Positions 37,867 through 47,679 of a DNA stretch of 64,000 nucleotides are shown in pieces; position 1 is the stretch's first letter; every line of letters begins with the position of its first letter. Source of the stretch: Actinomycetota bacterium (GTDB lineage Bacteria > Actinomycetota > Thermoleophilia > Gaiellales > Gaiellaceae); contig JAIBJO010000001.1 in NCBI GenBank assembly GCA_020029615.1, positions 1 to 64,000 of the forward strand. The letters are read 5' to 3'. Both the position numbers and the translations under genes were made by a program. The notes below the pieces were generated by a model that saw only the letters and a program-made list of their open reading frames with translations, made no database searches and had not been told where the DNA came from.

Positions 37867-38708
37867 GCACCCCTGCGACGACGAGCGTCGGCTACCCGGG
37901 ACGCGACGGTGCGCACAGCGCTGCCGCCTGCGACCGCCTCTTCCCCCGCAACGTCGAGCTCGTGCCCCTGCCGAGCTTCCATGCCGTCGTCGAGGCCACC
38001 GCCGAGCGCGCGGTCTCGTTCGGGGTGCTCCCGATCGAGAGCTCCCTCTCCGGCCCCGTCGCCGAGACCCACGATCTCCTGTACGGCTCTCCGCTCGCAA
38101 TCACCGCAGAGACCGTACTCCCCATCCGGCACTGCCTCGTGGGCGTCGCCGAGGTGCCGCTCGAGGAGGTGCGCGTCGTGCGCTCCCATCCCGTGGCGCT
38201 CGATCAGTGCCGCCTGCTCCTCGCGGCGATGCCGTGGGCGACTGCGATCGCGGCGCCCACCACCGCAGATGCGGCGGCGCAGGTCGCGGCTCACGCGGAC
38301 GAAAGCGAGGCGGCGATCGCGAGCGAGCGAGCAGCTGCTCTGCACGGGCTCACGGTGATCGCGGGCGACGTCGGCGACCACCCCGAGGCATACACCCGCT
38401 TCGTCTCGGTCGCGAACTACACGCGCCTCGACGTGAACGACAAGCCGTGGCGGACGGCGTTCTCCTTCGTCACCGATCACCGGCCGGGTGCCCTCCACCG
38501 CGCGATCGAAGTGTTCGCGCGACACGAGATCGACCTTCTCCAGCTCGTGTCGCGCCCGATCCCGCAGACACCGTGGCGCTACCGCTTCGACGCGGTGCTC
38601 GCGGGGCATCCGCTCGACCCCGTCGTCCGTGAGGCGCTCCACGACCTCCGCGAGCAGACGCGACACCTCCGCCTCTTCGGCTCGTACCCTGCCGAGGACC
38701 AGGAATGA
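37863..38708 (+). CDS. pheA: Prephenate dehydratase
   Basis: VGYPGRDGAHSAAACDRLFP, GVLPIESSLSGPVAETHDLL, ACT domain DHRPGALHRAIEVFARHEIDL. Confidence 0.92.
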   Translation: MSTPATTSVGYPGRDGAHSAAACDRLFPRNVELVPLPSFHAVVEATAERAVSFGVLPIESSLSGPVAETHDLLYGSPLAITAETVLPIRHCLVGVAEVPLEEVRVVRSHPVALDQCRLLLAAMPWATAIAAPTTADAAAQVAAHADESEAAIASERAAALHGLTVIAGDVGDHPEAYTRFVSVANYTRLDVNDKPWRTAFSFVTDHRPGALHRAIEVFARHEIDLLQLVSRPIPQTPWRYRFDAVLAGHPLDPVVREALHDLREQTRHLRLFGSYPAEDQE

Positions 38709-39004
38709 GCGAGCCACCCGTCGATCCGACGGTTCAGCGACTCCGGGGAGAGATCTCCGACGTCGATCGCGCGATCCTCGACGTCGTCAACGCCAGGATC
38801 GAGCTCGTCGCTCGGCTCAAGCGCCACAAAGACGAGGTCGGGCTCCCGTTCCTCGACCCGGACCGCGAGCGGGAACTCGTCGCGGAGCTCGACGGGAAGA
38901 ACGCAGGGCCGCTCTCGGCGGACGGTCTGCGCGAGCTGTACGCCTTCCTGCTCGACCTCACGAAGCGCGAGGTCGGCAGGGACGGCGCACCGGGTCCGCC
39001 ATAG
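38705..39004 (+). CDS. Chorismate mutase (AroQ type)
   Basis: RLRGEISDVDRAILDVVNARIELVARLKRHKDEVGLPFLDPDRE. Confidence 0.88.
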   Translation: MSEPPVDPTVQRLRGEISDVDRAILDVVNARIELVARLKRHKDEVGLPFLDPDRERELVAELDGKNAGPLSADGLRELYAFLLDLTKREVGRDGAPGPP

Positions 39005-39016
39005 CGTTTGCCCGCC

Positions 39017-39574
39017 TCAGCGGACGAAGTTCTCGGCCATTGTGCGACCGTCCGGCGTGAGCACCGACTCGGGGTGGAACTGAACCCCTTCGATCCGATG
39101 GTCACGGTGCCTGACACCCATCACCTCGCCGTCGTCCGTGCGTGCCGTCACGACGAGCTCTGACGGCACGTCGACCGCCGCGAGGGAGTGGTAGCGCCCG
39201 ACCACGATGTGGGCCGGCAGGCCCGCGAACACTCCCTCGCCGTCATGCTCGATCCGACTCGCCTTGCCGTGGAGCAGCGCTTTCGCCTGGCCCACCGCCC
39301 CACCGAACGCCTCGACGATCCCCTGGTGCCCCAGGCAGACGCCGAGCGTCGGCACGTGAGGCCCCATCCGGCGGATGAGCTCCACCGAGATGCCGGCGTC
39401 CGCCGGGCGCCCTGGGCCGGGGGAGACGACGAGCCGGTCCGGCTCGAGCGCGGTCACCTCCTCGACCGAGATCGCGTCGTTGCGATGCACGGTGACGTCC
39501 GCGCCGAGCTCCTCGAAGAGGTGCACGAGGTTCCAGGTGAAGCTGTCGTAGTTGTCGATCATCAGAAGCTTCAC
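39017..39574 (-). CDS. trpG: Anthranilate/aminodeoxychorismate synthase component II (glutamine amidotransferase)
   Basis: LLMIDNYDSFTWNLVHLFEELGADVTVHRND, VSPGPGRPADAGIS, GVCLGHQGIVEAFGG, GVQFHPESVLT. Confidence 0.93.
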   Translation of the reverse strand: MKLLMIDNYDSFTWNLVHLFEELGADVTVHRNDAISVEEVTALEPDRLVVSPGPGRPADAGISVELIRRMGPHVPTLGVCLGHQGIVEAFGGAVGQAKALLHGKASRIEHDGEGVFAGLPAHIVVGRYHSLAAVDVPSELVVTARTDDGEVMGVRHRDHRIEGVQFHPESVLTPDGRTMAENFVR

Positions 39575-40809
39575 GCGTACTCCTCCTCGGCCAGCTCGAT
39601 CGCCGCCTCGAGTGCAGCCAGCTTGGCGAGGCATTCATGATGCTCGGCCGTCGGCTCCGAGTCCACCACGATGCCCGCTCCCGCCTGGAGGCGTGCGACG
39701 CCGTCGGCCAGCACGATCGTGCGGAGCGTGATGCACGTATCCATGGAGCCTCCCGGCAACACGTAGCCCACGGCGCCGGCGTACGGGCCCCGGCGATAGC
39801 GCTCGAGCTCCGAGATGATCTGCATCGCCCGGACCTTGGGCGCGCCCGTGACCGTCCCTGCCGGGAAGCACGCTCGAAGGACGTCGAACGGCGTCACACC
39901 GTCACGGAGCTCGCCGACCACCTCCGAGACGAGGTGCGACACGTGCGAGAACCGCTCCACCTCGAGCGAGCGAGCGACGCGGACCGTTCCCGCGCGGCAC
40001 ACGCGCGACAGGTCGTTGCGGCCGAGATCGACGAGCATGACGTGCTCCGCGCGATCCTTCTCCGAGGAGAGCAGGCGGTCGGCGTCCCCCTCGCCTGCCG
40101 TCGTCGTCCCGGCGATCGGGCAGACGCTCGCGCGCCCGTCCTCGCAGGCGACGAGACGCTCGGGCGAGGAGCCGACGAGCGCGAGGTCGCCGAGCTCGAG
40201 CAGGAAGAGATACGGAGAGGGATTGACCCGGCGAAGCGCCCGGTAGACCGCGAGCGGCGACGCCGAGGTCGGCCGCTCCGCCCGCTGCGACGGGACGATC
40301 TGGTACGCGTCGCCCTCCCTGATGTGCTCCTGGCAGCGGCGCACCATCTCCTCGTAGCGCGCCTGCGACGGGAAACGGCGCAGAGCACCCGCATGCCCGT
40401 TCGTCGCACGGGCAGCGGGCGCGAGCAGAGGTCGCTCGAGGCGATCGGCGATCTCGTCGGCGTCGCCGGACAGGACCTCGGCGATCCCGGCGCCGTGGTC
40501 GAAGCGGACGAGCGTCTCGGCGACGACGAACCTGCTCTCCGGGAACGGAGGCCCGTCCGAGGGCAGCGGAACGGTCGGCTCGAGCCGCGCGACGTGGTCG
40601 TACGCCAGGTACCCGACCACGGGAAGGTCGAGCTGCTCCGCCTCCTCGAAGTCGACGAGACGCGAGCCCGCGCCCACGAAGGAGTTGCGCCCGAGCCGCC
40701 CTCGTTCGACGGACTCGAGGAGAAAGCCGCCGCCGTGCGTGCCACGCAGCCGGAGATACGCCCCGAGCGGGGTGTGGAGATCTGCGGGTATGGCGCTGAG
40801 TGGCGTCAT
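39571..40809 (-). CDS. trpE: Anthranilate synthase component I
   Basis: GGFLLESVERG, IREGDAYQIVPSQR, GSSPERLV, CFPAGTVTGAPKVRAMQII; leader peptide upstream. Confidence 0.9.
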   Translation of the reverse strand: MTPLSAIPADLHTPLGAYLRLRGTHGGGFLLESVERGRLGRNSFVGAGSRLVDFEEAEQLDLPVVGYLAYDHVARLEPTVPLPSDGPPFPESRFVVAETLVRFDHGAGIAEVLSGDADEIADRLERPLLAPAARATNGHAGALRRFPSQARYEEMVRRCQEHIREGDAYQIVPSQRAERPTSASPLAVYRALRRVNPSPYLFLLELGDLALVGSSPERLVACEDGRASVCPIAGTTTAGEGDADRLLSSEKDRAEHVMLVDLGRNDLSRVCRAGTVRVARSLEVERFSHVSHLVSEVVGELRDGVTPFDVLRACFPAGTVTGAPKVRAMQIISELERYRRGPYAGAVGYVLPGGSMDTCITLRTIVLADGVARLQAGAGIVVDSEPTAEHHECLAKLAALEAAIELAEEEYA

Positions 40810-40817
40810 GGACGAGA

Positions 40818-40837
40818 AAGGCCTCGTACGAGGCCTT
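40818..40837 (-). terminator. Perfect 20-nt palindrome AAGGCCTCGTACGAGGCCTT between trpL and trpE (candidate attenuator/SD-sequestering hairpin)
   Basis: Self-complementary; followed on minus strand by TCTCG. Confidence 0.65.
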
Positions 40838-40863
40838 GTGCGAAGCGGGCTCTGGGTGCGCGG

Positions 40864-40926
40864 CTAGCGCACGCTCCCGCTTCGCACCGGGTGCCACGAC
40901 CAGCTCCGAAGCGACGCGGGACTCAT
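40864..40926 (-). CDS. trpL: Putative trp operon leader peptide MSPASLRSWSWHPVRSGSVR
   Basis: 21-codon ORF with TGG-TCG-TGG, 55 nt upstream of trpE, followed by inverted repeats. Confidence 0.75.
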   Translation of the reverse strand: MSPASLRSWSWHPVRSGSVR

Positions 40927-40994
40927 CAGGCGCGAGCGTAGCGCCCCTCGCGACGGTCCCGCAAGCGCGTGAGTCGCCCTCGGCGGTCAGAGAG

Positions 40995-41067
40995 TGGGCC
41001 GGGTTGGAATCGAACCAACGACCTTGGGATTAAAAGTCCCCTGCTCTGCCAACTGAGCTACCGGCCC
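40995..41067 (-). tRNA. tRNA-Lys (TTT)
   Basis: GGGCCGGTAGCTCAGTTGGCAGAGCAGGGGACTTTTAATCCCAAGGTCGTTGGTTCGATTCCAACCCGGCCCA. Confidence 0.96.
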
Positions 41068-41122
41068 GGGCCGAGGCAGTGTAGAAGCAGGGCGTCGGGT
41101 CGTCTCTAGACTCCGTCGCGGG

Positions 41123-41195
41123 GCCCCCATCGACTAGCGGCCTAGGTCACCACCCTTTCAAGGTGGCAGCACGGGTTCGAATCCCGTTGGGGGCA
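41123..41195 (+). tRNA. tRNA-Glu (TTC)
   Basis: GCCCCCATCGACTAGCGGCCTAGGTCACCACCCTTTCAAGGTGGCAGCACGGGTTCGAATCCCGTTGGGGGCA. Confidence 0.95.
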
Positions 41196-41214
41196 TCCGT
41201 CGGCGTGCACGAGC

Positions 41215-42246
41215 TCAGGCGTCGCTCGAGGCGGCCCAGATGTTGATTGCGGCATCGGTGGCGTAGCTGTCGATCTCGCGGAGCGCGTCGTCGGTGAAGT
41301 CGCGCCGCTCGATTGCCGCGACGTTGTCCTCGAGCTGGGCGACGCTAGAGGCGCCGATCACTGCCGAGGTCACGCGCGCGTCGCGGAGCACCCAAGCGAT
41401 GGCCATCTGCGCGAGTGTCTGCCCGCGACCGGCTGCGATGTCGTTCAGCGCGCGGATCTTCTCCAGCGCCTCGTTCGTGATCAGATCCGGCGAGAGGGAG
41501 CTCGGCCAAGTTGCGCGTGATCCTTCGGGGAGCCCGCGCAGGTACTTGCTCGTCAGCATCCCCTGCGCGAGAGGCGAGAAGGCGATGCAGCCCACGCCGA
41601 GCTCGCCGACTGCGTCGAGCAGCTCGGGCTCGATCCAGCGGTTGAGCATCGAGTACGACGGCTGGTGGATGAGGAGGGGCGTCCCCAGGTCGCGCAGGAT
41701 CGCGGCCGCCTCACGCGTCTTTCCGGCCGAGTACGAGGAGATTCCTGCGTACAGCGCCTTGCCGGCGCGCACGGCCGAGTCGAGTGCTCCCATCGTCTCC
41801 TCGAGCGGTGTCTCGGGGTCGAAGCGATGCGAGTAGAAGATGTCGACGTAGTCGAGCCCCATGCGCCCGAGGCTCTGGTCGAGGCTCGCGAGCAGGTACT
41901 TGCGTGACCCCCACTCTCCGTACGGCCCCGGCCACATGTCGTACCCGGCCTTGGTCGAGACCACGAGCTCGTCGCGGAACGGCCGCAGGTCGCTCTTCAG
42001 AAGAGCCCCGAAGTTCTCCTCCGCCGAGCCGTAGGGCGGCCCGTAGTTGTTGGCGAGGTCGAAGTGCGTGACGCCGAGGTCGAACGCGCGCCGGACGATC
42101 GCACGGCTCGTCTCGAGCGGGCGATCATGGCCGAAGTTCCACCACAGGCCGAGGGAGATCGCAGGAAGGAGGAGCCCGCTGCGGCCACAGCGACGGTAGA
42201 GCATCCTCTCGTACCGGTCGTCGGCTGGGCTGTAGGGAGATCTCAT
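41215..42246 (-). CDS. Aldo/keto reductase (YghZ/L-glyceraldehyde-3-phosphate reductase-like)
   Basis: RRCGRSGLLLPAISLGLWWNFG...HFDLANNYGPPYGSAEENFG...YSHRFDPETPLEETM. Confidence 0.92.
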   Translation of the reverse strand: MRSPYSPADDRYERMLYRRCGRSGLLLPAISLGLWWNFGHDRPLETSRAIVRRAFDLGVTHFDLANNYGPPYGSAEENFGALLKSDLRPFRDELVVSTKAGYDMWPGPYGEWGSRKYLLASLDQSLGRMGLDYVDIFYSHRFDPETPLEETMGALDSAVRAGKALYAGISSYSAGKTREAAAILRDLGTPLLIHQPSYSMLNRWIEPELLDAVGELGVGCIAFSPLAQGMLTSKYLRGLPEGSRATWPSSLSPDLITNEALEKIRALNDIAAGRGQTLAQMAIAWVLRDARVTSAVIGASSVAQLEDNVAAIERRDFTDDALREIDSYATDAAINIWAASSDA

Positions 42247-42662
42247 GTGTGGAACCGCAGCTTGTCGACGATCCTGTCGGCCGTCTTGCGGTCGGCACGG
42301 AGCGCGATCCCCACGAGATCGAGGTCCTCGGAGGCCACGTCTGCGGCGGCCGCGCGGTTCGCCGCGTCGTGGCCAGTCTCGAAGAGCTCGGAGGTGTAGA
42401 TCGCAGGTGTGACCCCGCGATCCATCGCTCGCTCGTAGGCGCGCCGGAGCTCGAAGGTGCCCGCCTCGTACACGAGCACGGGTTGGACGAACATCGGCAG
42501 GTACTCGTTCCCCGAGCCGTCCCGGTAGGGCTCGCCTACGACGCTGGGCTCGGTCCCCGCGATCCCGCTCACGACGAACGCGGTCACGTTGGCCTTCTGC
42601 CAAACGGAGAGGTCGTCGCGGAGAACGACGGCGATCTTTGTCTCGAACATCTGCGCGGTCAT
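42243..42662 (-). CDS. DUF2000 family protein
   Basis: ETKIAVVLRDDLSVWQKANVTAFVVSGIAG...PMFVQPVLVYEA. Confidence 0.8.
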   Translation of the reverse strand: MTAQMFETKIAVVLRDDLSVWQKANVTAFVVSGIAGTEPSVVGEPYRDGSGNEYLPMFVQPVLVYEAGTFELRRAYERAMDRGVTPAIYTSELFETGHDAANRAAAADVASEDLDLVGIALRADRKTADRIVDKLRFHT

Positions 42663-42730
42663 CGATCGGCGAGGCCGAGGCTACACGCGCAGCCGCGGGG
42701 CGCCCGTTGATTCGGTTTCAATATGTGCTC

Positions 42731-42803
42731 GGGCGGTTAGCTCAGCTGGTAGAGCACCTGCTTTACACGCAGGTGGCCGCAGGTTCGAGTCCTGCACCGC
42801 CCA
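42731..42803 (+). tRNA. tRNA-Val (TAC)
   Basis: GGGCGGTTAGCTCAGCTGGTAGAGCACCTGCTTTACACGCAGGTGGCCGCAGGTTCGAGTCCTGCACCGCCCA. Confidence 0.96.
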
Positions 42804-43257
42804 TCGCTTCAAGGCCGCTCATAGAGCGGCGCTTCGCTATCAGCTCGTCCAGAGAGCCAACGCCGCCGTCGCTCCCGTCGCCATTTGTGGCCACTTGTGC
42901 CCAATCAGCGCCGCGAACGAGCGGGTCTACGCGGACGCCGGTGTCCCAGCCCAGTCGGCCCGCACGAGGTTGACTCATGATCGCGGCGGCTTCTCCCGAG
43001 ACGATGTACGTGCACGCCCGGCAGTGGCGTGAGCGACTCACCGGAGACGATGGCGGAACTCGCTGCCCGCATATCGCGCGAAGGGGGAGCAGCGCTTTCG
43101 TGCCGGCCGACAGCGAGCTCCTCTCTCCCCATTGTTTGCCGGCTGTTCGAGCCGATCCACCTGCGTTGCACCAGACGACAGCCCACTCCGATCAGGGTTT
43201 CTGCGGATGCGCACGGACGCGCGGAGTGCGACCTTCGAGGAAGGAAGGAGGTGTGAG

Positions 43258-43503
43258 ATGACGACAATCTCGCCCCTCGCCGACGCACCGATCCTGCCTG
43301 AGTTGTCGGAAGGAGCGGCGAAGTGGGAGTACCTAGTCGTGCCACTTCACGACGCAAAAGGGCTGAAGAAGGCCGACGATCCATGGTCGCCCGAGAGTCT
43401 CAACGAGCTCGGCGCGCAGGGCTGGGAAGCGGTGGGTCTGTCGCTCAAGTACGGCGACTTCATCGCCTGGCCAGTCGTGCTGTTCAAGCGGCCGCTCAGC
43501 TGA
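43258..43503 (+). CDS. Small DUF4177-like protein
   Basis: Strong RBS gaaggaaggaggtg; KWEYLVVPLHD..LNELGAQGWEAVGLS. Confidence 0.65.
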   Translation: MTTISPLADAPILPELSEGAAKWEYLVVPLHDAKGLKKADDPWSPESLNELGAQGWEAVGLSLKYGDFIAWPVVLFKRPLS

Positions 43504-43783
43504 GCAGAGTCTCGGCCTACCGCGAGGGCGCTCGCCTAGGGCGCTCTCGCGGCTTTCGTGCTTCGCGCTCCCTTGATGGAGCGGAAACGAGAGCTGCGCT
43601 TCGCATAGAGGGAACGCGGGCGAGTCGGCACGCTAGTGCGACTCGTTGAAGTAAGCGCGTTAGGTCGCCCGGCCGGACGTGGCGGAACTCTCAATGCGGC
43701 GTGAAGCTGCGGCCACCGCCGCCAGGGCGGACACACCGTCCCTCTCCTACCGTCGCGTCCGGCTCTTCCATCCCGCGCTGTCC

Positions 43784-44059
43784 CTAATAGCTGTGGGTCT
43801 CGGCGACCTCGACGACCGTCGGCTGCATCGTGACGGGGAACCTGCCGATCACGCCTGTGGCGAGTAGTCGGTCTCGAAGAGTCTTGGCGTCCTCGACCGA
43901 CGCAAACTCCACCCGTACGAAGATGTCGTTCGGGTTGTCGACTCCTCGTGAGATCGTGTACCCCTTCGCAATCTCTGCGCGATTAGCAGGGTCGGTGTCG
44001 AAGATGGGCTTCCACTCGTCGTAATCAGCGTCGAAACCGATGAGCATGTACGCAGTCAT
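43784..44059 (-). CDS. Hypothetical small protein (91 aa, ABM/YCII-like)
   Basis: MTAYMLIGFDADYDEWKPIFDTDPANRAEIAKGYTISRGVDNPNDIFVRVEF. Confidence 0.6.
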   Translation of the reverse strand: MTAYMLIGFDADYDEWKPIFDTDPANRAEIAKGYTISRGVDNPNDIFVRVEFASVEDAKTLRDRLLATGVIGRFPVTMQPTVVEVAETHSY

Positions 44060-44489
44060 GGCGTGCGCTCCATTCATAGGCGGCCGCGCTGGTCGCAGCC
44101 GAGCGAAGCGATCATAGGACAGGCGAGTCACATTCGATGTGCCAGCAGAGGCCTTGCTCGTGCTCTTACCCTTTGTGCGGCCGCGCTGCTCGGGCCGATC
44201 TCGCTCAACCGGGTGTGGGAGGGAGGGATAGCTGCGGCACTACCGCCCCCTCGCCGGCCCCCTTGGAGCCAGACCACACCCGGCCCTGATGCGCCGCCGA
44301 GTGTGACGCATCGGCTACACGGCGAGCATCCCCCTTGCGGGGCAAGTCAATCTCCTGACGTGATCGTCTATGCCCCGTCGACGACGCCCTCTCGCCCGAC
44401 TTCCCGCTCGGCGTCGAGCTCGAGGTCTTCATCCGGCGCAAGGACGTCGAGCGGCTCGTCGAGGAGGTTCGCAAGGAGGGCTTGGCGTC

Positions 44490-45080
44490 TCAAGTCGCGA
44501 AACGACGGCGTCCGCTGCGACGAAGGCGACGCAACATCGCAATGCCGGCTTTCGTCGTAGGCCGGCTCTCGGAGACCTCGAGAGCCGCATCGATGAGCCG
44601 CGACACGTCTTCCTCGCTCCATCGCAAAGCACCGCTCGTATCCGACCTCGGCTGACCGAAACGGCCAAGCTCGCTCAGGAGCGCATGGCGGCGCTTAGGA
44701 CGAAGCAGCCAGCTCAGAGTGTCCGCCTTTTCGGGATACGCCTCGCAATAGTGCTCGACAACCGCAATCGCGAACATCCGATAGACGAGATCCTGAGCTC
44801 CCCGCCGAGTGCCGATGCGCCGTGCGTACGAATAGCCCGCCGCCCCGCGGAGTGCATCGGCCGAGAAGACGGCCGGACGACCACGGACCTTTCTGGGCGC
44901 GGCTTCGGAATCCACAGTAACTACGGAATCGGCTTCCGAAACAGCGCTGACGACCCTCGAATGGATCAGGCGACTCGTCACCCTGAGTGTCGGGGTCACC
45001 GCGCAGGTAGGCGAGTTTCGCGCAAGCTCGCGGGCGGCGTCCTCGGCCATCCGGAGGTGGTCACGAACATATGTTCGCAA
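44490..45080 (-). CDS. Hypothetical protein of the accessory segment
   Basis: Long ORF without shadow characteristics; Lys/Arg rich C-terminus; no family recognised. Confidence 0.35.
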   Translation of the reverse strand: MRTYVRDHLRMAEDAARELARNSPTCAVTPTLRVTSRLIHSRVVSAVSEADSVVTVDSEAAPRKVRGRPAVFSADALRGAAGYSYARRIGTRRGAQDLVYRMFAIAVVEHYCEAYPEKADTLSWLLRPKRRHALLSELGRFGQPRSDTSGALRWSEEDVSRLIDAALEVSESRPTTKAGIAMLRRLRRSGRRRFAT

Positions 45081-45160
45081 GCTCTGGGCCAGCGCGGCGC
45101 CACGCTTTTGGCCTCGCCGCGTCGACGAACCGCGGTGCGCGCGCGAGGTACCGTCTTCGG

Positions 45161-45780
45161 GTGGACATCGAGCAGATCGCCCCGCGCCTCTGGTGGTGGA
45201 CGGCGTCGCATCCCGACTGGACCCCGGAGGACCTTGAAGACGGCAAAGGCTGGGAACAGGTCGTCTCGCCGTACGCCTACCTCGCAGGCGAGACGCTCGT
45301 CCTCTTCGACCCGCTGATCGAGGACTGGGATCCCCTCGACCGCCTGGTCGAAGAGCACGGCGCGCCGTCGGTCTTCATCACGATCTTCTGGCATACGCGC
45401 AGCTCGCAGGAACTGCTCGACCGCTACGGCGGCGCATCGCTCTGGGCCCACGAACGGGCGGCAGACCGGGTCGGCGAACGGGCGCGAGTCACGAACACGT
45501 TCGCACCCGGAGTCGACCTACCAGGAGGCGTCGAGGCGATTTCGATGCGACGGATCGAGGAAGTGGCCTACCGGCTGCCCGACCGCAACGGAGTCGTCAT
45601 CGGCGACACGATTCTGCGTCACGGCGACTTGGCGGAGCTCTGTCCACCGACCTGGGGTGCGGAAGAGCGAGACGTTCGGCGCCCGCGGAGCAGGCGGTGC
45701 GACTGCTGATGGAGCATGCGCCCCACCAACTCCTCCTCACGCACGGTGGTCCCATGGACCCGAAAGCCCTCCAGATGTGA
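45161..45780 (+). pseudogene. Metallo-beta-lactamase-fold protein with C-terminal frameshift
   Basis: VDIEQIAPRLWWWTASHPDW...VIGDTILRHGDLAELCPPTWG then frame change to EQAVRLLMEHAPHQLLLTHGGPMDPKALQM. Confidence 0.65.
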
Positions 45781-45862
45781 ACTCCACGAGCGAGAGGCCG
45801 CTCCAGCGGGGCCTGCCAGAGATCCAGGACGATGAGAACACCTACTATCGAAGGAGCCGACC

Positions 45863-46429
45863 ATGCCGTGTGCGATCCGACAACTCGACGCATCGACATG
45901 GAACGCCTTCGCCGAGCTCGTCGAGCGCAACAACGGGGTTTACGGTGGCTGCTGGTGCATCGGCTATCACCCCGAGTGCGCAGAGAAGGGAATCAACTAT
46001 CGCGAGGCCAAGGAGGATCGCGTCCGCACGGGGCGCGCTCATGCCGCGCTTGTCATCGACGAGAACGGCGTCGCCCAGGGCTGGTGCCAGTACGGTAGCC
46101 CGGAGGAGCTCCCGGGCATCAAGCACAAGCGCGAGTACGACAAAGACGCTCCACCACGGCCGGATTGGCGGATCACCTGCATCTTCGTCGACAAGAGGCA
46201 TCGCGGCCAAGGCATCGCCCGGGCAGGCCTGGAGGGGGCGCTCGACCAGATCGCCCTTCTCGGCGGCGGCCTCGTCGAGGCCATCCCCGAGGTGACCGCC
46301 GGTCGCGAGGCGCAGGGCCGCTTCCTCTTCAGCGCGACGGTCGAGCTCTTCGAGCAGTACGGCTTCACCCGGGGTCGCCGCGTCGGCAAGCACGCCTGGA
46401 TCGTGAGCAGAGCAGTCGAGCCCGTTTGA
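45863..46429 (+). CDS. GNAT family N-acetyltransferase
   Basis: GGCWCIGYHPECAEKGINYREAKEDRV...ITCIFVDKRHRGQGIARAGLEGAL. Confidence 0.85.
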   Translation: MPCAIRQLDASTWNAFAELVERNNGVYGGCWCIGYHPECAEKGINYREAKEDRVRTGRAHAALVIDENGVAQGWCQYGSPEELPGIKHKREYDKDAPPRPDWRITCIFVDKRHRGQGIARAGLEGALDQIALLGGGLVEAIPEVTAGREAQGRFLFSATVELFEQYGFTRGRRVGKHAWIVSRAVEPV

Positions 46430-46576
46430 GCATCTCGGTACGTCGGCCTCGGGCGAGGCCGGCTGCTTCCACCCGCCCGCCTCAAGCTCGTGCTCATCGA
46501 TCCGCAGGGGTAGCTCGCGAGCTCGGGATCGTCGCCTTGTAGTGGCGTCAGCGCGGATGCGCTGAATCGCTGGGCG

Positions 46577-47209
46577 TCAGCGAGCTGCGAGAGCGATGAG
46601 CTCCGCTGCCTCTTCGTAGCTCATGATGTCAGTGTTTACGACGAGGTCGTAGTGAGTGGGTAGCTCGGATTCGATCCCGAAGAAGCGCCGGAGATAATCG
46701 GCACGTGATCCATCTGACTCGCGGATCCGCTTCCCCGCTTCTTTGGACGTCAGATCGGCTGACTCGACAAGCCTCCGAGCTCGCGTTTCCGATGAGGCTG
46801 CGATGTGCACCCGAAGCACATCCGGACGCCCGGCGAGTGCGAACGATGCTCCATGAGCGCCGATCACAATGTCGCCTTTCCCTGCAACCTCGTTCACGAC
46901 GTCGACGATCAGGCTCTGAAGAAGCGCCGGAGATCTTTCATCGCTTCCAACAGGGGGCGCGATCCCAGTAACCGCCCACGCCTCTGCCGCACCGTGCCCG
47001 CTGCCGAGTTCTGACAGCACGCGACTCAGGAGCGACCTACGCCGCTCAGCATCCGCGACGTCACCCGGCGACACTCCACCCTTCGCCGCGGCCTGCGCGA
47101 TGATCTCCTCATCCAGATAGTCCACATCGAGCCTCTCGGCTACTAACCGTCCGACTTCCTCGCCTCCCGCGCCCGTGACTCGTGAGATGCAGACCACACT
47201 GCGATGCAC
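46577..47209 (-). CDS. Cytidylate kinase-like family protein
   Basis: VVCISRVTGAGGEEVGRLVAERLDVDYLDEEII...DIVIGAHGASFALAGRPDVLRVHIAAS. Confidence 0.8.
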   Translation of the reverse strand: MHRSVVCISRVTGAGGEEVGRLVAERLDVDYLDEEIIAQAAAKGGVSPGDVADAERRRSLLSRVLSELGSGHGAAEAWAVTGIAPPVGSDERSPALLQSLIVDVVNEVAGKGDIVIGAHGASFALAGRPDVLRVHIAASSETRARRLVESADLTSKEAGKRIRESDGSRADYLRRFFGIESELPTHYDLVVNTDIMSYEEAAELIALAAR

Positions 47210-47679
47210 GTCAGTGACGTTAGGCTGCCTCTCCGTCGCCCGTCAAGGTGCATTCGGTAGTTCACCGTCTCGAGCGCGCGTTCGCAGATCCGGGCTTGTC
47301 CAGCTTGCTCCGGCAGGCGCATACTCTTTGGTGAGGCCGGGCGTGCTGTGCTTGTCAGCGAGGGGGCGACAAGGAACTGATTGGTCTGGCCGTCAGTCGA
47401 CTCCCTTTCCCCGCGTCCGGCCTCGCCAGCTCCTGCTCCTCGACCCGCAGGCGGCGTACCAGGAGAAAAGAGGAGTGGCCGCTGGGAACGGCCACTCGAA
47501 GGGGTAGAACTGGAGGATTGGGTACCCAGGTTTTCGTGGGAATCGGCGCTCGTCTCGTCCTCCTTCCGGGGGTACGCGCTCCTCGATCCGCAGGTCGCTC
47601 GCGAGCCCGGGATCCTCGCCTTCCTTCGAGAGGGGCAACGGCGCGTTTACACTGGTCGCCGTCGCTCGTAGCCGCTCGC

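Noticed and set aside
42763-43041. Minus-strand ORF across tRNA-Val ending ...GGAGLEPAATCV as an integrase C-terminus
   Set aside because: The tail is merely the translation of the tRNA sequence; upstream residues show no recombinase motifs.
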